From positions 12,501 to 76,500 of the forward strand of contig WBZZ01005958.1 of assembly GCA_019918135.1 (NCBI GenBank): 64,000 nucleotides of DNA. Direction: 5' to 3'. A program made the position numbers and the translations under genes. Numbering within the stretch: position 1 is the stretch's first letter; the number at the start of each line of letters is the position of its first letter. The stretch is from Paulinella micropora. Its lineage: Eukaryota; Cercozoa; Imbricatea; Euglyphida; Paulinellidae. Below the pieces are notes generated by a model that had not been told where the DNA came from, ran no database searches, and worked only from the letters and a program-made list of their open reading frames with translations. This document shows positions 1-12,193 of this stretch, in pieces.

Positions 1-540
1 TGAGACAGTTTTGTTTCGATTGTGTCGTTTGTGTCGTTTGTGTCGTTTCTGATTTTTGTTTCTGGATGTGCCTTAGCTTTCCCATTATTCTGGTTCATTG
101 AACTTGACAACGGAGTGTCTTGTTCATTTAGGTATCACTCTTTGTTTTAACATATATATGTTGTTGTTGTCTTCACTTCTTCCCTTATTCTGGTACATTG
201 AACTTGACAACGCTTGGTCACGCAGTAGTACCACTAAAATGCCTGTTTTTACATGCTAAAAATATATGTAATCGCTAGCAGAAAAGCCTAGAAAAAACCG
301 TGACCACAAGAACAAGGGTGGCGCAAAGTAGGTTTGAGCAGTTGACAACAAGCCATGTAAGGTTTGGAATTGCTCCAAGTAGCACTTTTATGCAAAAAAA
401 AGTCACACATGTGGGTAGCCCAAACCACTAACACAGAGGTCAGAACTAAGCAATGAGGGGCCGGAAGCTACGCCGGATGCCGGTTTAAACAGTTCACTTT
501 AATCATTTCCAACCATGCTCACGAGAAAGCATTTAAAGAG
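1..540. other. Non-coding flank, no gene seen
   Basis: No convincing reading frame. Two things can be seen: a short tandem of GTGTCGTTT (about 20-50), and a roughly 26-bp direct repeat (an ATTCTGG...CATTGAACTTGACAACG core) near 88-113 and 186-212. This could be the untranslated end of the Gag-like remnant that follows, but I see no LTR boundary. Confidence 0.4.
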
Positions 541-2447
541 ATGAGACCGAGACCGACAGAGGATATGGATGAATATCTAACACAACATCTACTGCAGAAG
601 AACTGGCTAGAAGCCCTGAGAGGGAAGCCCTTTGAGCCAGAGGAAGCAGAAATGGGTTGTTAGAGAAGCTAGCAGAGCATGAGGCCTATGGGCCCGCATA
701 CCTCAACGATCATTACAGATTAGCAGCAGCGAGCAGGCCAACACATGATGATATGGTAGAGTCGGCAAGAGAAATTTACGTGTTGTGGGAAGCGAAGCAG
801 AAGAGACTGAGAAAGGAACGTAGGAGAGAGAAAGAGAGGAAAAGGGAGAGTAAGGGAGCGAATCTACTGTTTGGAGAGGGAGAGGGAGGAGAGAAGGGAG
901 AAAAGAGAGAGAAGAACAAGAACTGGACTAAGAACGGGAAGGGCAAGGGCAACAAGAATGGTAGTGATAGTTCAGAGCAGGAGTGGTGGCTAACAGCGAC
1001 ATGCTATAACTGCTACCAGACTGGACACACAAAGCGTTTTTTGCCCCAAACAAAAGTCAGGCCCCAAACGAACTAGTCCAAAGTCAGCTCACTCTAACTC
1101 CACAAAAGGAAAGCAAAGAGACAAGAGTGGCAAGTTTAAAAAGAAAGGAGCCAAAGGAGTCACTCTTATGAGGGGAGAAGTAGGAGAGAAGGGTGAGGAG
1201 GAAGAAGGAGACAAATCTGAAGGGGGAGGCAGCTCAGAAGAAAAAGAATATGGGCTAGTCATGATGGAGGGTGCAGAAGAAGCAATGGAGGGAAACATAG
1301 AAAGTGGGGAAAGCATTATTGCTCGTGAAGCAGAGAGAGCGCGAGGAGGATAGTGAGCAGAGTCCAAAGGAGCAAAGTGACAACAAACCCTTAGATCAAC
1401 CCGCAAGAGCCCGTGGGGGGGGGGGGGGGGGGAGCTGTCGAGCGCTCCATTGGCTCGAAACACACTCCGAGACAGACCCCACAACCCTCCACCTCGCACT
1501 CTCACTAGTGCTCAACACCCCGACACCTCACGAGACACACAACGTGTGCAACCCTCACCATTGCAACCAAAACCCTCGCAAGTGAAAGAGAAAGAGAAAC
1601 GAAAAAGTGAGAAACCGACACCCACACCCCCTCAGAACTCTAGACAGACAAAGAACGAAACACCACGTCCCACTACACTCACTCCTAAGAGCCACACCAC
1701 AGGCCCACTAACCACTCGTTGTACTGGGCTGAACTGGAAGGCAGAACAGTGTGGAGTTAAGTTTGGACAAGGGGGGAGTTGGGGCAAGGCGGGTGAGGCA
1801 GCAAAGAGGCTAGTGTATGCAGACTTATGCGGTTATCATGCACGTCAAGACCCACTATTCCCTGACATTGACCTAGCACAAGACCCTTCACGTCGCCCAT
1901 GCACTTCCCGTGATTATCCGTCAGAGAGTGAGATGATAAGCATACTGAGAGAGAGGGAGGGAAAGGGGGCGAGTGCACAGCAAATCTCGCAAAAAGTCCC
2001 GCAAATATCGGAGAAAAAGACAAGGAAAGTGTCGAAAAACCCGGTAAGAAAGGAGTTAGTACGGATTCACGGAATAATGCTGTTTTGCCAGGGAACGAGG
2101 CAAGGACCGGCGGGACTAGAGCTGGAAAAGAGATCGCATTTGATGAGGCTGATGAGCGTATAGGAGGGACAAGTGAGGGCAAGTCTTGGCCACCATCGCT
2201 ACTACCACAAGGTCCGTCTCCTCTGGATAGAGTAGGAGACAATGTAGAGTCACAGACAGAGCAGACTAGCGAGACACACACACATGAAACACCTGTGGGG
2301 AAGAGCAGTAAAAGAGACAAAGAACACGGAAAGGTAATAAGCTTTGAAGACTTTAAGAGAATAAGTGAACAGCTGAACAACCTGTGTGTTTTGGATGATG
2401 AAACGGGAGTTGTGATGATGACAAAGAAGGAAGAAGAGAGAGAGTAG
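541..2447 (+). pseudogene. Gag-like remnant of an LTR retroelement
   Basis: Fossil. The stretch near 541-1075 reads as a retroelement Gag-type protein: a helical, charged segment, then a long Lys/Arg/Glu-rich linker, then a CCHC-type zinc-knuckle remnant (CYNC...GH near 1003-1040). Further broken frames follow to about 2447. They are rich in Ser/Thr/Lys/Glu, and I cannot match them to protease, integrase or reverse transcriptase. No LTRs are visible inside the window. The element looks old, with several breaks, and it ends against a TAA microsatellite. A cellular zinc-knuckle gene is an alternative reading. Confidence 0.4.
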
Positions 2448-2498
2448 CAGAGGCAGATGGACTGTTGACAGATGTGTTTTGGGCTGTGCCCTTCAGGG

Positions 2499-2499
<1 letters not shown>

Positions 2500-2569
<70 letters not shown>
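2500..2569. repeat. (TAA)n microsatellite
   Basis: About 23 uninterrupted TAA units. It joins the Gag-like remnant to the first copy of the short repeat family called repeat B here. Confidence 0.95.
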
Positions 2570-2570
<1 letters not shown>

Positions 2571-2744
2571 TATGTATCTCCTGCCAATTGCTGAGCCAAA
2601 AGGCCATGTGCATCCAGTCCTCCATTCCATAAGGAAAGTCTCCACACCAATCGGTGGAATAAAGGAAGTGACGGCATAGAACATTACTCTAGGAGCTTTA
2701 TACCAATCAGCCCATTGAAAAGGACCAATGGCCTATGTACTCCC

Positions 2745-2745
<1 letters not shown>
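2570..2745 (-). repeat. Interspersed repeat B, copy 1
   Basis: About 175 bp, from TGTATCTCCTGCCAATTGC to GGCCTATGTACTCCCT on the plus strand. Six near-identical copies occur in the window, all bounded on both sides by TAA arrays. Read on the minus strand each copy ends in (ATT)n, like a retroposon tail. No tRNA promoter boxes are obvious, so it could be a SINE of another origin or the 3' end of a LINE. Confidence 0.85.

Positions 2746-2791
<46 letters not shown>
2746..2791 (-). repeat. (TAA)n array serving as LINE 3' tail
   Basis: About 15 TAA units directly after the LINE's 3' end (minus orientation gives (ATT)n). The same junction, array then GGCTTCCTCAGACTATAGC, recurs at 13188, so this is the element's own tail or target. 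Confidence 0.85.
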
Positions 2792-2803
2792 GGCTTCCTC
2801 AGA

Positions 2804-5017
2804 CTATAGCATCAGATCCAGATCCTGGACATGTGCCTCCATTGGGTCACCGGGGTCAGCCGATCCCAACGCATTGTCAGAACACCAAACAGACATAGCA
2901 GCAACAGCAACAGCAGGGGCAGATGGGGGCTGTGAAGTGCATGAAGAGCTAGATGCGAGGGTGTTAGCTGAAGAGAAGAACTCGGAGACACTACGCTGCG
3001 CTCCCGAACCCCTCTCTCTAGCCAGGACGTCCACACTGCACGGACGGCCGCGCCGCGCAACATCAACGTCACTTGGGGGAGAGGGTGGGACAGAAGCTGA
3101 TGGAACCTCAGTGAGGTCAATCACCTCCTCGCCCCCATCCTCCACCCCAAGCTCCTCCCTTTTACCCTCCCTAGCAGACCAACACTCAGACACATATGAT
3201 CCAAACAACACATCCAACTTTGGAGGGGGATGCAACGCTGTAACCCCTAACAACGCAGCAAGCCTAAAGTTACTGCGGAAGCGCGACTTCCCCTGAAAAA
3301 GCTTACAAAACAATCGTGATTGATCCACAGGCGACATATCATCCCAACCCTGCCGCACAGAGCCCTCCCGCTCCCGCCCAAGCAACACATCCTCCACCAC
3401 AACCTCACCACCTACGACCTCACCACCCTCCTCACTCCCTCCATCCCCCTCAGTACCCCCCACAGCCATGCCACCGAGCCTCTGCATACTCAGCAACAGC
3501 TGCTTACGTCTCCCCTCATGCATGGGGCAATCCCATAAGAAGTGCGCAAGGGACTCATTGACATCATCATGACAACAGAAGCAGCGAGGGGACATGCCAC
3601 TGACCAACTTGCTGCGGTACAACCGAAGGCGGTTGTTGCAGCTGAGCAACCTTCTCCGAAGCAGATTATAATGCGCATCATCAAGGGCTACCCATCTTGG
3701 GAACTCCTTAGTTCCAAAGACTTGTCTTAGGATGACTCGCAGGCCATCAGTAAGATCGCTGCCTGCCTCTCGCTTGTCCCACATCAGTTGCTGCACCATC
3801 TTGACGTCCTGCTGAAGGGCCCACTTGTCCACAGTCGAACACCAACCCTCGAGGTCCTTCTCTGAGCTATTTAGGAGCTCCTGAAGCCCTTGTTGTAGAT
3901 CCATTGAGTCCCTGATAGCGCCTTCGGCCTCCGCAGTCCAGTCGGATTTGACTTGAGATGCGATGACAGGAAATCGCTTCTCCGGTAGAACACGCAGCCG
4001 TCCATAGAACTTCAGTTGCGCCGCCCGCCGCAAACGCTCCGCACTGAAAGAGCGCGCCAGAAAGAGTGTAATCCACTTGCTTGTCTTAGGGCTGATGCCG
4101 AGAATCATCCTCATGGGGCGCAGCATTGCTGCCTCCAGCTTGGTGAGCTGCGATACGGGGGCACGCCAGACATCGAAGGCGTACTTCAGCTTGGCCCCCA
4201 CAAGTTGATTCCAGCACATGAGACGATACCTAGCTTGTATCTCACCTGCACACCACAAAGAGTACCAACCTGCGGTGGCGACTTCAGTGACACGCGTAGT
4301 CCGCAGGGCCTGCTCCTTCCACTTCAGGTCGTCGGTGATAACCACTCCCAGGTACTTGTACTGACTGGTGACACAAAGCTTCTGGCCGCGAAACCACACC
4401 ACGGGCTCACCTCGCTCCCTGATACTTGGTCGTTTCGCCTTGCTCGACGTGTAAATGGGCATGATTTCCGTCTTGCCGGCCTTCAAGTTGACTTCCAGCC
4501 GGTAATCTTCCGCGAACTTGGCCACAACATTGACCATCTTCTGGAGCTCGGTGCGACTGTGAGCGATGAGGGCCACGTCGTCCGCGTATAGAAGTGCCTT
4601 GATATCGTTCAGCCGCTTCACATCCGTGATCTTGAGGGCACTCGCCAGCCGATCACACAGCTCATCCATAAAGACGTTGAAGAGTGTGGGAGAGAGAGGG
4701 GACCCCTGTTGGACGCCTACACCCTCCAGTACTTCGGGGGTGAGTGCTCCATCAACTAGCACTTGCGACGAAGTCTGCTCGTAGCACCTGCGTAGCGTGC
4801 GCCAGAACTTGCCCCTTACACCCAGCTTCCAGAGCCTCTCAAATAGACCATCTCTCCAAACAGACGGGAAAGCCTTGCGTAGATCGACGAACAGGACATA
4901 CGACTCCCGCTTCTGCTGCTGACGCCCCTTCAACCTCTGCAAAGGGTAAAAACCTGATCCGTAGTGCGACGCCCGGGCGGAAGCCTCCCTGCTCTGGACG
5001 TAGCTTATCCGGGCCAT
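2804..5017 (-). pseudogene. LINE reverse transcriptase palm/thumb and zinc knuckle
   Basis: A 737-codon frame. Motif A is YVLFVDLRKAFPSVW, motif B is GVQQGSPLSPTLFNVFMDEL, and the catalytic motif C is ALLYADDVALIAHS. The thumb region is followed by RCFCCHDDVNESLAHFLWDC, a zf-RVT type zinc knuckle common at LINE C-termini, and then a low-complexity acidic/Ser-rich tail. The stop lies about 10 bp inside the sequence shared with the truncated copy at 13188. The domain is well preserved, so the copy is fairly young despite its two shifts. Confidence 0.9.
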
Positions 5018-6536
5018 CCACGAAGAGCGTTAGACGAGTAGCTAATAAGGACAGATACAGCTTACCAAGGCAACTAATAATCGAGATATCCCTCCAGTTG
5101 TCAGGATCCGTAGGATCCCCACCCTTGGGGATATTGACGATGATTCCCTTGCCCCAAGCTTTTGGAGTCCTCTCGGCTTCTCGAATCCAGTTGAAGTACT
5201 GCGTTAAGTAGCCATTGATGTAGGCGCCGCCATACTTGAGCATCTCGTTCTTCACTTTGTCCTCGCCACAAGCTTTGTGGTTATTCAGGGCACGTTGCCT
5301 TGCAAGGACCTCCTCTTGCGTGAACGGCTTGTCCAGCTCTTCGCAAGTGTCTTCACCTACTTCGTGCTCCTTCATAGCCCGGGCCACCTCATCTCTGAAG
5401 CGATCGTTCCAGTGGAACTGCCGCTTAGCTTCGGCTTCCTCCCACTCCAGCGAGCCTGCTTCTGCACAGCACTCCACCACAACAGCCGCACTTGCCGGAT
5501 TTTCCCGTGGCTTCACTGAATTTTTCCGAAATTCCTCCCACCGAGCGACCTTTTCCGGCAGCGTACACGCCAGTGAGCCATCCTCCCTTTGCACCGGCGC
5601 GGAGACCTTCGTTCTGCGTGCCCCGCCAAGCCGCTTCGCGAGTAGCCAAAAGCGCTTTGAGGATTGCTCGCGTTGACATTTGACCGCTTCTTCCTGCACT
5701 TGCTTGAAGGAGGCGGACTTCTTGGCCCGAGTTGCCTTCCGAATTTGCTTGCGGAGCCGTAGCCAATTCAGACGGGCTTCCGCATTCGATTCATCCCTCC
5801 TGTATGCTGCGTAGGCCTCCCGGCGCTGTTGAATGAGCTCCTTTAGCTCCCCGTCGAACCAATTTTTGGTGAAACGGGGTCGTATACATCTGGAGCCAAG
5901 GACCCGGTGCGCCGCCATTCGGAAGGACTGCGCCACTCGCTCGGTGACGTCATCTACCACCCGTTGGCTGTCGGCACCACCCGATAGGTCAAGCTCAGGC
6001 AGCTGATGCACTCCAAGCTTCTGTAGGCAATGCTGGAATACGTCATCGAACTTGTCGCGTAGATAATCCAGCGCTTGCTTCGCAGCGTGATCATTACCCG
6101 AGACACCAGCACCAATAAGCTTATCAATACGAAAGGACCTGTAAGGTTTCGCAGCCCGCTTTGGCCGGCGCTGGCCGCTCCACGTCAGTTCGGCCCATAC
6201 TGCCTTGTGGTCCGTATCAAGATCATCTTCGCATACTCCGAACTTTGCTCCAGATGCCAAGCCAGGCGACGCGCAGATGTAATCGAGGAGGTGCTTGCCT
6301 GTGCCCATGCCGCGCTGCTCACGCCGGGACCACCAGTAGGACCCTTCCACTGAGCACGAGAAGCCGCTCAGATTTCGCAGGCCCGAAGCGACGAGGACAG
6401 CCGCGAGTCTCTTGCCGTTCTCCGAACGTACCGGTGCTCCCTTATCATCGACCTCCCCGTGTTGACCGACGATGCCCTCCTCTTTTCGGCTGCATGCCGG
6501 CCCGAGCTTCGCGTTGGCATCCGCCACCGTGACCAC
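4839..6536 (-). pseudogene. LINE endonuclease C-terminus and start of reverse transcriptase
   Basis: A 565-codon frame. It opens with VVTVADANAKLG (catalytic D-x-N of AP-type endonucleases). It continues through LDYICAS and DTDHKAVWAEL (the terminal D/SDH motif), a long linker, then the fingers region of reverse transcriptase (WRDISIISCLGKLY, then LRPEQGGFRPG). After that motif the reading passes to a third frame near 4970. Spacing and motifs fit LINEs of the L1/R1/I-type assemblage. Confidence 0.85.
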
Positions 6537-7905
6537 AAGACGTTTGGCTCGCTATAGCTGCCTGCCAGGCCGCATACGCCTCTGACGACTCTTCTTCCTG
6601 CGTTTCCTGGGGAAAGTAGCCGTTGCCCACATAGATATCCTGAGCGCCGGTAACACCCGAGGCGATACGCAGCCACACTTGCTGCCGGTGGTCGACGGGG
6701 GCTGACACCAGGTTGCAATACGGACCAAGGAAGTTAGCCACCGCGAATAGAACCCCACCCTTGCAGCGATTTTTCTCGCTGACCTCCGCAGGTTTTCCAA
6801 AAATCCGGAATCCATCCAGGCTGCATTTGGAAAGTTGCTTCTTGCCCATGCGGTGCTCCTGAGCCCCGATGACTAGCCAGCCCTCGTGCTTGTAGAATGA
6901 TGCCCATTCCGCCGTGCCTACGTTGTCGTATCCCGTTTTACCCTGCCAGTTGTGACTCGCGACGAGTAGCTTGAAGCCGGTATCGAACTGCTTGGAGCGG
7001 TGCTTCTTGGCTCGTTTCCGGACCCGACGGCCGCGCTTGGCTTCCGCCCTCGTGCTGCCCCCCTCTGCAGGTGCTTGCGCAGGTTGGTCCCCCACTGCAC
7101 TGGCCGCCGAATGCAGGGGCACCACATGCACATCAGCACACTCAGACACACACTCAGGTGCATCGGCAGCCAATTCCGAAGGCACCACCTGCACATCATC
7201 AACACATTCTTCATGCAGAGGCAAGACGCGATATCCCGTCGCAGCTTCCTCCTTCCGGACCGCCGCTTCCCCACGCAGATGGATGCGAATAAGCCTTCGG
7301 ACACGTTCCCTGTCCCTGAACCTGCGCCCAAGGGCCACATTGACCCCTCTGCCGAAGAATTTGAGATGTTTGAGTTGCTGCAACGCCGTCTGCCCGCTGT
7401 CATCGTCCTCGTAGACCAGCTCCAGGTGACGAGACATTCGCTGGCCTTGCCACTCCATTACCGGGACCACCAGACCAAGACCGCTCATTTTAGAGGCGAT
7501 CTCCTGTAGATTGGCGCGTTCTGAGAGCCCCCAGACAATCAGATTACGCCCGTCCTTGTCGTACCGATCTACCCGCCGGTACCGTCGAGGCGGCGGTGCC
7601 ATCTGCCATATAGCGCCGCTCGCCTTATGTTGAAGCGCCGACCCGTGTGCCAGGTTTGGGGAGGAAGGATGAGGCGCAGCTAAGATAGCCTCTCCACGTG
7701 GTTCAAAAATTCCGTCATATACGCGAGCCCTCATCCTTTCATCCTGGGACATCGGGCCAGAGCCCGTCGAAGAGGCATTCCCACGGGGATTGTCCAGGTC
7801 TTCGGCGATTCTACCTTGTCCCATAAGGGCCACAGTGGTAGCTCCGTGCTTCGCGTATTTGTAATCCATTGAGAGTAGTAGACGGCCAATGTCGCTGGCC
7901 ATCAC
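6445..7905 (-). pseudogene. LINE N-terminal region plus AP-endonuclease (first part)
   Basis: A 486-codon frame. Residues about 115-200 resemble an RRM fold (NLIVWGLSERANL ... ELVYEDDDSG ... FFGRGVNVALG), as found in ORF1-type LINE proteins that bind RNA. A basic linker (KRGRRVRKRAKKHRSK) follows, then the start of the endonuclease domain: SHNWQGK carries the metal-binding Asn, GAQEHR the catalytic Glu, and GGVLFAV a core strand. The frame is lost near 6530, just before the catalytic Asp-x-Asn motif, which continues in the next frame. The protein would nick target DNA for target-primed reverse transcription. Confidence 0.85.
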
Positions 7906-8890
7906 CGCCGCGCCTCTTTACGCCGAGGAAAGCGCCCGTCCATGCAAATAGCATCGGCGGTATCTGCAACACACACTACACGCATTTCCGCCGGTATCAC
8001 TGGACGCTGCCGCGTCGCTTCGTGCCCTTCGGCGCCCGCCAGCACCCCCAGCGTCGCCAGAACCTGCCTCACGCACTACACACACTCTCCATCGCATCGC
8101 CAACGCCTCTACTCTCATGCCTTATGGACTTTCAGCTGCTCCTAACAATACACATCATGAGGTACGGGTGTCCCCGAGTGGAGCCAGATCGGACGGCGTG
8201 CCGCTGAAACTCCTTCCCCCACGTGGATATAGAAGGCGCGAACCTAGCGGTACCTATAGGGTCTTACAGACAAGTATAGTAATCCCAGCCGAAGCTGCTC
8301 AGTTAGAAATGCAACGGTGGAGGGTGTGAATGCATGGGGCAAGGCACGGCAACGCAGCAAGGCACTGGCAAGGCATTGGGACCGACTGAAGCCCCTCTCC
8401 AACGTGCGCTCATCATGTGTTCCAGTTAGGCAACCCCGAAGAAGCGAAGATAGGGAGGAGACAAAACCCAGATAGGATGAAGATAGGATTAACATGAAGC
8501 CGAAATGGAGCCGAGTTGGAACAGGTCAACTCAGCCCCATCTCGGCTCAATGTGAATCCTATCTTCAACCCATCTCGGTACTGTTTCCTCCGAATGCTCA
8601 CCTCAACAAGATCACCAAACCGGAACTGGAAGCCCCCAGGCATTTACTCGGCAGGAAATTCGGCGAAAATGGGCTAACCAGGAAACCAGACCCAAACCAA
8701 CAGCCAAGAAAAACGAGCCAACCAACAATCCAACAGACAACCCCACAACCTGCCTGGCCGAACCCCTACCGAGTAAATGCCCAGTTGAGAGTTGCGCATA
8801 TCCCGGTGACCGCCCTCCCCAAGCGGTCACCTTCGTGGGGAGAGGCCCAACCACCTCCTCTTCCCATGGAGTGCCATCTTGTGCACCCCT
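7906..8890. other. LINE 5' flank / unassigned
   Basis: No supported gene. The part next to the LINE (7906 to about 8350) may be its 5' untranslated region. It holds CpG-rich sequence without stable frames. From about 8470 to 8890 there is unique-looking sequence with only short overlapping frames on both strands. Confidence 0.4.
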
Positions 8891-8893
8891 CCA

Positions 8894-8894
<1 letters not shown>

Positions 8895-8926
<32 letters not shown>

Positions 8927-9109
8927 TAATAATAATAATGTATGTATCTCCTGCCAATTGCTGAGCCAAAAGGCCATGTGCATCCAGTCCTCCATTCCAT
9001 AAGGAAAGTCTCCACACCAATCGGTGGAATAAAGGAAGTGACGGCATAGAACATTACTCTAGGAGCTTTATACCAATCAGCCCATGGAAAGGACCGATGG
9101 CCTATGTAC

Positions 9110-9173
<64 letters not shown>

Positions 9174-9347
9174 GTGTATCTCCTGCCAATTGCTGAGCCA
9201 AAAGGCCATGTGCATCCAGTCCTCCATTCCATAAGGAAAGTCTCCACACCAATCGGTGGAATAAAGGAAGTGACGGCATAGAACATTACTCTAGGAGCTT
9301 TATACCAATCAGCCCATGGAAAGGACCGATGGCCTATGTACTCCCTA

Positions 9348-9399
<52 letters not shown>
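8895..9399. repeat. TAA arrays with two copies of repeat B (8940-9114, 9174-9347)
   Basis: TAA array (8895-8939), repeat B copy 2 (8940-9114), TAA array (9115-9173), repeat B copy 3 (9174-9347), TAA array (9348-9399). Both repeat B copies are in the same orientation and nearly identical, and only TAA units separate them. Confidence 0.9.
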
Positions 9400-9664
9400 G
9401 TGCTTCTCTGTCAATGGCTGATGCATTTCTGCACATGCGCCTCCATCGTCTCACCCGTGAGGGGAGTACGAAGAATTGACGATAAGCTCTAATGACACCC
9501 CCGCAAGGGCAGTTCCAACACTTCCAGACGGACCGGTATGTTCAATGAAAATACTGGTCCAGACGGAGCGGTATGTTCAATGAAAATACTGGTGGCACCG
9601 ACGGGAATCGAACTGGCGACAGGGCCCAGATGGTAGAACTTGACCACTGGGCTATCACGGTGTC
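9400..9664 (-). mobile_element. tRNA-derived SINE, full-length copy A
   Basis: Read on the minus strand. The head (9664-9594) is tRNA-like, with box A TAGCCCAGTGG, box B GTTCGATTCC and a nearly self-complementary acceptor stem (GACACCG / CGGTGCC). Two copies of a roughly 34-bp unit (CGGTATGTTCAATGAAAATA core) follow, then a unique body containing CACCCGTGAGGGGAGTACG, then an (ATT)n tail. Pol III promoter boxes plus the LINE-like microsatellite tail define a SINE, probably mobilised by a LINE with the same tail. Confidence 0.85.
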
Positions 9665-9665
9665 C

Positions 9666-10163
<498 letters not shown>

Positions 10164-10164
10164 A

Positions 10165-10573
10165 CTATATCTGAGGCGTACTGATGCAGCTAATGGCATA
10201 TCCTCAACGGACATAAGCCTCCAATACCCTTGTTTGAGGTCCTCCACCCCCCCGTGTCAGTCTCTCGCCTGATGATCGGGGCCACCGATGGAGCTCCTGA
10301 GGGCAAGACTGCACTAAGCCGAGGTTATTCCGCAGTCCCAGCAACCTCTTGCAAGACGTCACCGAATGTGCAAGTGCATACACCAAGCGCGGTTGCTAGA
10401 GCTGCCTCGAAACCCCACCCATAACAATCTGGTGTCTGCTGGGTCCTGGGCTATCAACCAGCATATGCGGAGTTTAAGATCTTTTACGCGCGCAACGACC
10501 CTCCTCCCCAGCATCTACCACCAAAGGGTTATGAGTTGGCGTCACAGTTTAACGCCTTGAGGCCATTGGGCTG

Positions 10574-10574
<1 letters not shown>
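10165..10574 (-). repeat. 5'-truncated LINE tail (10165-10222) and adjoining unassigned repeat
   Basis: CTGATGCAGCTAATGGCAT ... ACATAAGCCTCC resembles the LINE 3' end seen at 24421 and 37625 and is abutted by a TAA array, so it is probably the 3' end of a related LINE. The remaining stretch, to 10574, has no frame I trust and ends against another TAA array. It is possibly further 3' LINE sequence. Confidence 0.5.

Positions 10575-10653
<79 letters not shown>
10574..10653. repeat. (TAA)n microsatellite
   Basis: About 26 TAA units with one variant unit. It separates the unassigned LINE-like fragment from a short unique stretch and the GATA array. Confidence 0.95.
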
Positions 10654-10710
10654 GACCTGCGTTCCTCGCGTTGCTCTCGCTTTCCATCTGGGCCGAACCG
10701 CCCTCACCAT

Positions 10711-10730
10711 CTATAGATAGATAGATAGAC

Positions 10731-10766
<36 letters not shown>

Positions 10767-10767
10767 G

Positions 10768-10798
<31 letters not shown>

Positions 10799-10811
10799 AA
10801 TAGATAGATAA

Positions 10812-10855
<44 letters not shown>

Positions 10856-10920
10856 ATAGATAAATAGATAAGTAGATAAGTGGTCAAATGGATGGAAATA
10901 TAGATAAAAAGGTAGCAAGG

Positions 10921-10957
<37 letters not shown>

Positions 10958-10991
10958 TGATAGATAGATAGATATAAACAGACAGGTAGAG

Positions 10992-11053
<62 letters not shown>

Positions 11054-11097
11054 ATATACATACATACATACATACATACATGCATGCATGCATACAT
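10711..11097. repeat. (GATA)n microsatellite with (CATA)n edge
   Basis: GATA/TAGA units run from 10711 to about 11053, interrupted around 10870-10920 by degenerate units, then CATA/CATG units run to about 11097. The apparent Ile-Tyr-Leu-Ser frames on the minus strand are products of the array. Confidence 0.95.
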
Positions 11098-11129
11098 GAA
11101 CAACATGAACATACATACGCACGTGTATG

Positions 11130-11214
11130 CAAAGGTAACAATAACAACCGCAACAACCGCAACAACCGCAACAACGGCAACAACCGCAACAACCGCAGTA
11201 ACCGCAATGACCGC

Positions 11215-11273
<59 letters not shown>
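11130..11273. repeat. (CAACCG)n minisatellite running into (TAA)n
   Basis: CAACAACCG-type 9-mers (about 11130-11215) pass directly into a TAA array (11216-11273). Low-complexity, no gene. Confidence 0.9.
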
Positions 11274-11274
<1 letters not shown>

Positions 11275-11836
11275 TAGGGGCTGCGCCAACACGTGAAAGG
11301 ATGGTTTACCGGTGCGCTTCGCGCACCAAACCCCGCCAGCCCCACTGCTCATCACTTTTTGGAGGCCCCCCCCCCCCCACACACCCCCTCCCGCCCCCTT
11401 TCCCTTCGACAGGGTACGTTGAATTGCCGGAGGTGCCGCCAAGGGCGCCTGGTGGCAAAAAACCTCAATTTTCAGGTGTGGGTGCCACCCGCGACCAGAA
11501 CGGGTACCTACAATCGCAGGGCTCCCCCGGACCCCACCTTTCCCTTCGACAGGGTACGTTGAATTGCCGGAGGTGCCGCAAAGGGCGCCTGGGGGGGGGG
11601 GGAAACCTCAATTTTCAGGTGTGGGTGCCACCCGCGACCACAACAAATTACACAAGCATCAAGATCGAGTCTGGGGCTAGCCACCCTGCCAATATGAGCT
11701 CCCAATTCCTCCTGGTTCCCACAAACTATGATTTATTCCGATGAGGTGCAGAAATGCAGGTGGACGGGCGGTGGGGAAGAAGGGGGTGGTACACAATTTC
11801 CATTTTGCCCCCCCCCCCCAAACCCCCCACCCCCTA
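11274..11836. repeat. GC-rich repeat with about 140-bp tandem units
   Basis: Begins with GGGGCTGCGCCAACACGTGAA, a module that recurs at about 13284 as GGGGCTGCGTCAATACCTGAA. A unit starting CCTTCGACAGGGTACGTTGAA is repeated at about 11404 and 11543. From about 11660 a unit with GGGGCTAGCCACCCTGCCAA is shared with 23280-23720. Long C/G homopolymers are embedded. This is a repeat family with no coding support; it could be a degenerate DNA element or satellite. Confidence 0.7.
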
Positions 11837-11854
11837 CTCCAACACCTTTCAGGG

Positions 11855-11856
<2 letters not shown>

Positions 11857-11952
<96 letters not shown>

Positions 11953-11963
11953 TAATAATAATA
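11857..11963. repeat. (TAA)n microsatellite
   Basis: About 35 TAA units with one interruption near its right end. It forms the tail side of SINE copy B. Confidence 0.95.
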
Positions 11964-12193
11964 GTGCTTCTCTGTCAATGGCTGATGCATTTCGCACATG
12001 CGCCTCCATCGTCTCACCCGTGAGGGGAGTACGAAGAATTGACGATAAGCTCTAATGACACCCCCGCAAGGGCAGTTCCAACACTTCCAGACGGGCCGGT
12101 ATGTTCAATGAAAATACTGGTCCAGAAATAGACCGGTATGTTCAATGAAAATACTGGTGGCACCGACGGGAATCGAACTGGCGACAGGGCCCA

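Larger units (their letters stand above)
2793..7905 (-). mobile_element. LINE (non-LTR retrotransposon), AP-endonuclease type, with (ATT)n tail
   Basis: One minus-strand LINE reading from about 7905 down to 2793, followed by a TAA/ATT microsatellite tail (2746-2791). Coding order: an N-terminal RRM-like region, an exonuclease-endonuclease-phosphatase domain, reverse transcriptase, and a C-terminal CCHC-like zinc knuckle. The coding sequence lies in three frames, with a +/-1 shift near 6530 (inside the endonuclease) and another near 4970 (just after the RPEQGGFRPG motif of reverse transcriptase), so this copy is inactive. A single long ORF without a separate ORF1 is most likely. Clade was not determined. 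Confidence 0.9.

Noticed and set aside
9594-9664. Functional tRNA gene (minus strand)
   Set aside because: Boxes A and B and an acceptor-like stem are present, but D, anticodon and T stems do not pair well and the unit is repeated with a retroposon body and tail, so it is a SINE head.
10204-10560. Short overlapping frames between TAA arrays
   Set aside because: Short, on both strands, no composition or motif support; the stretch looks like part of an interspersed repeat.
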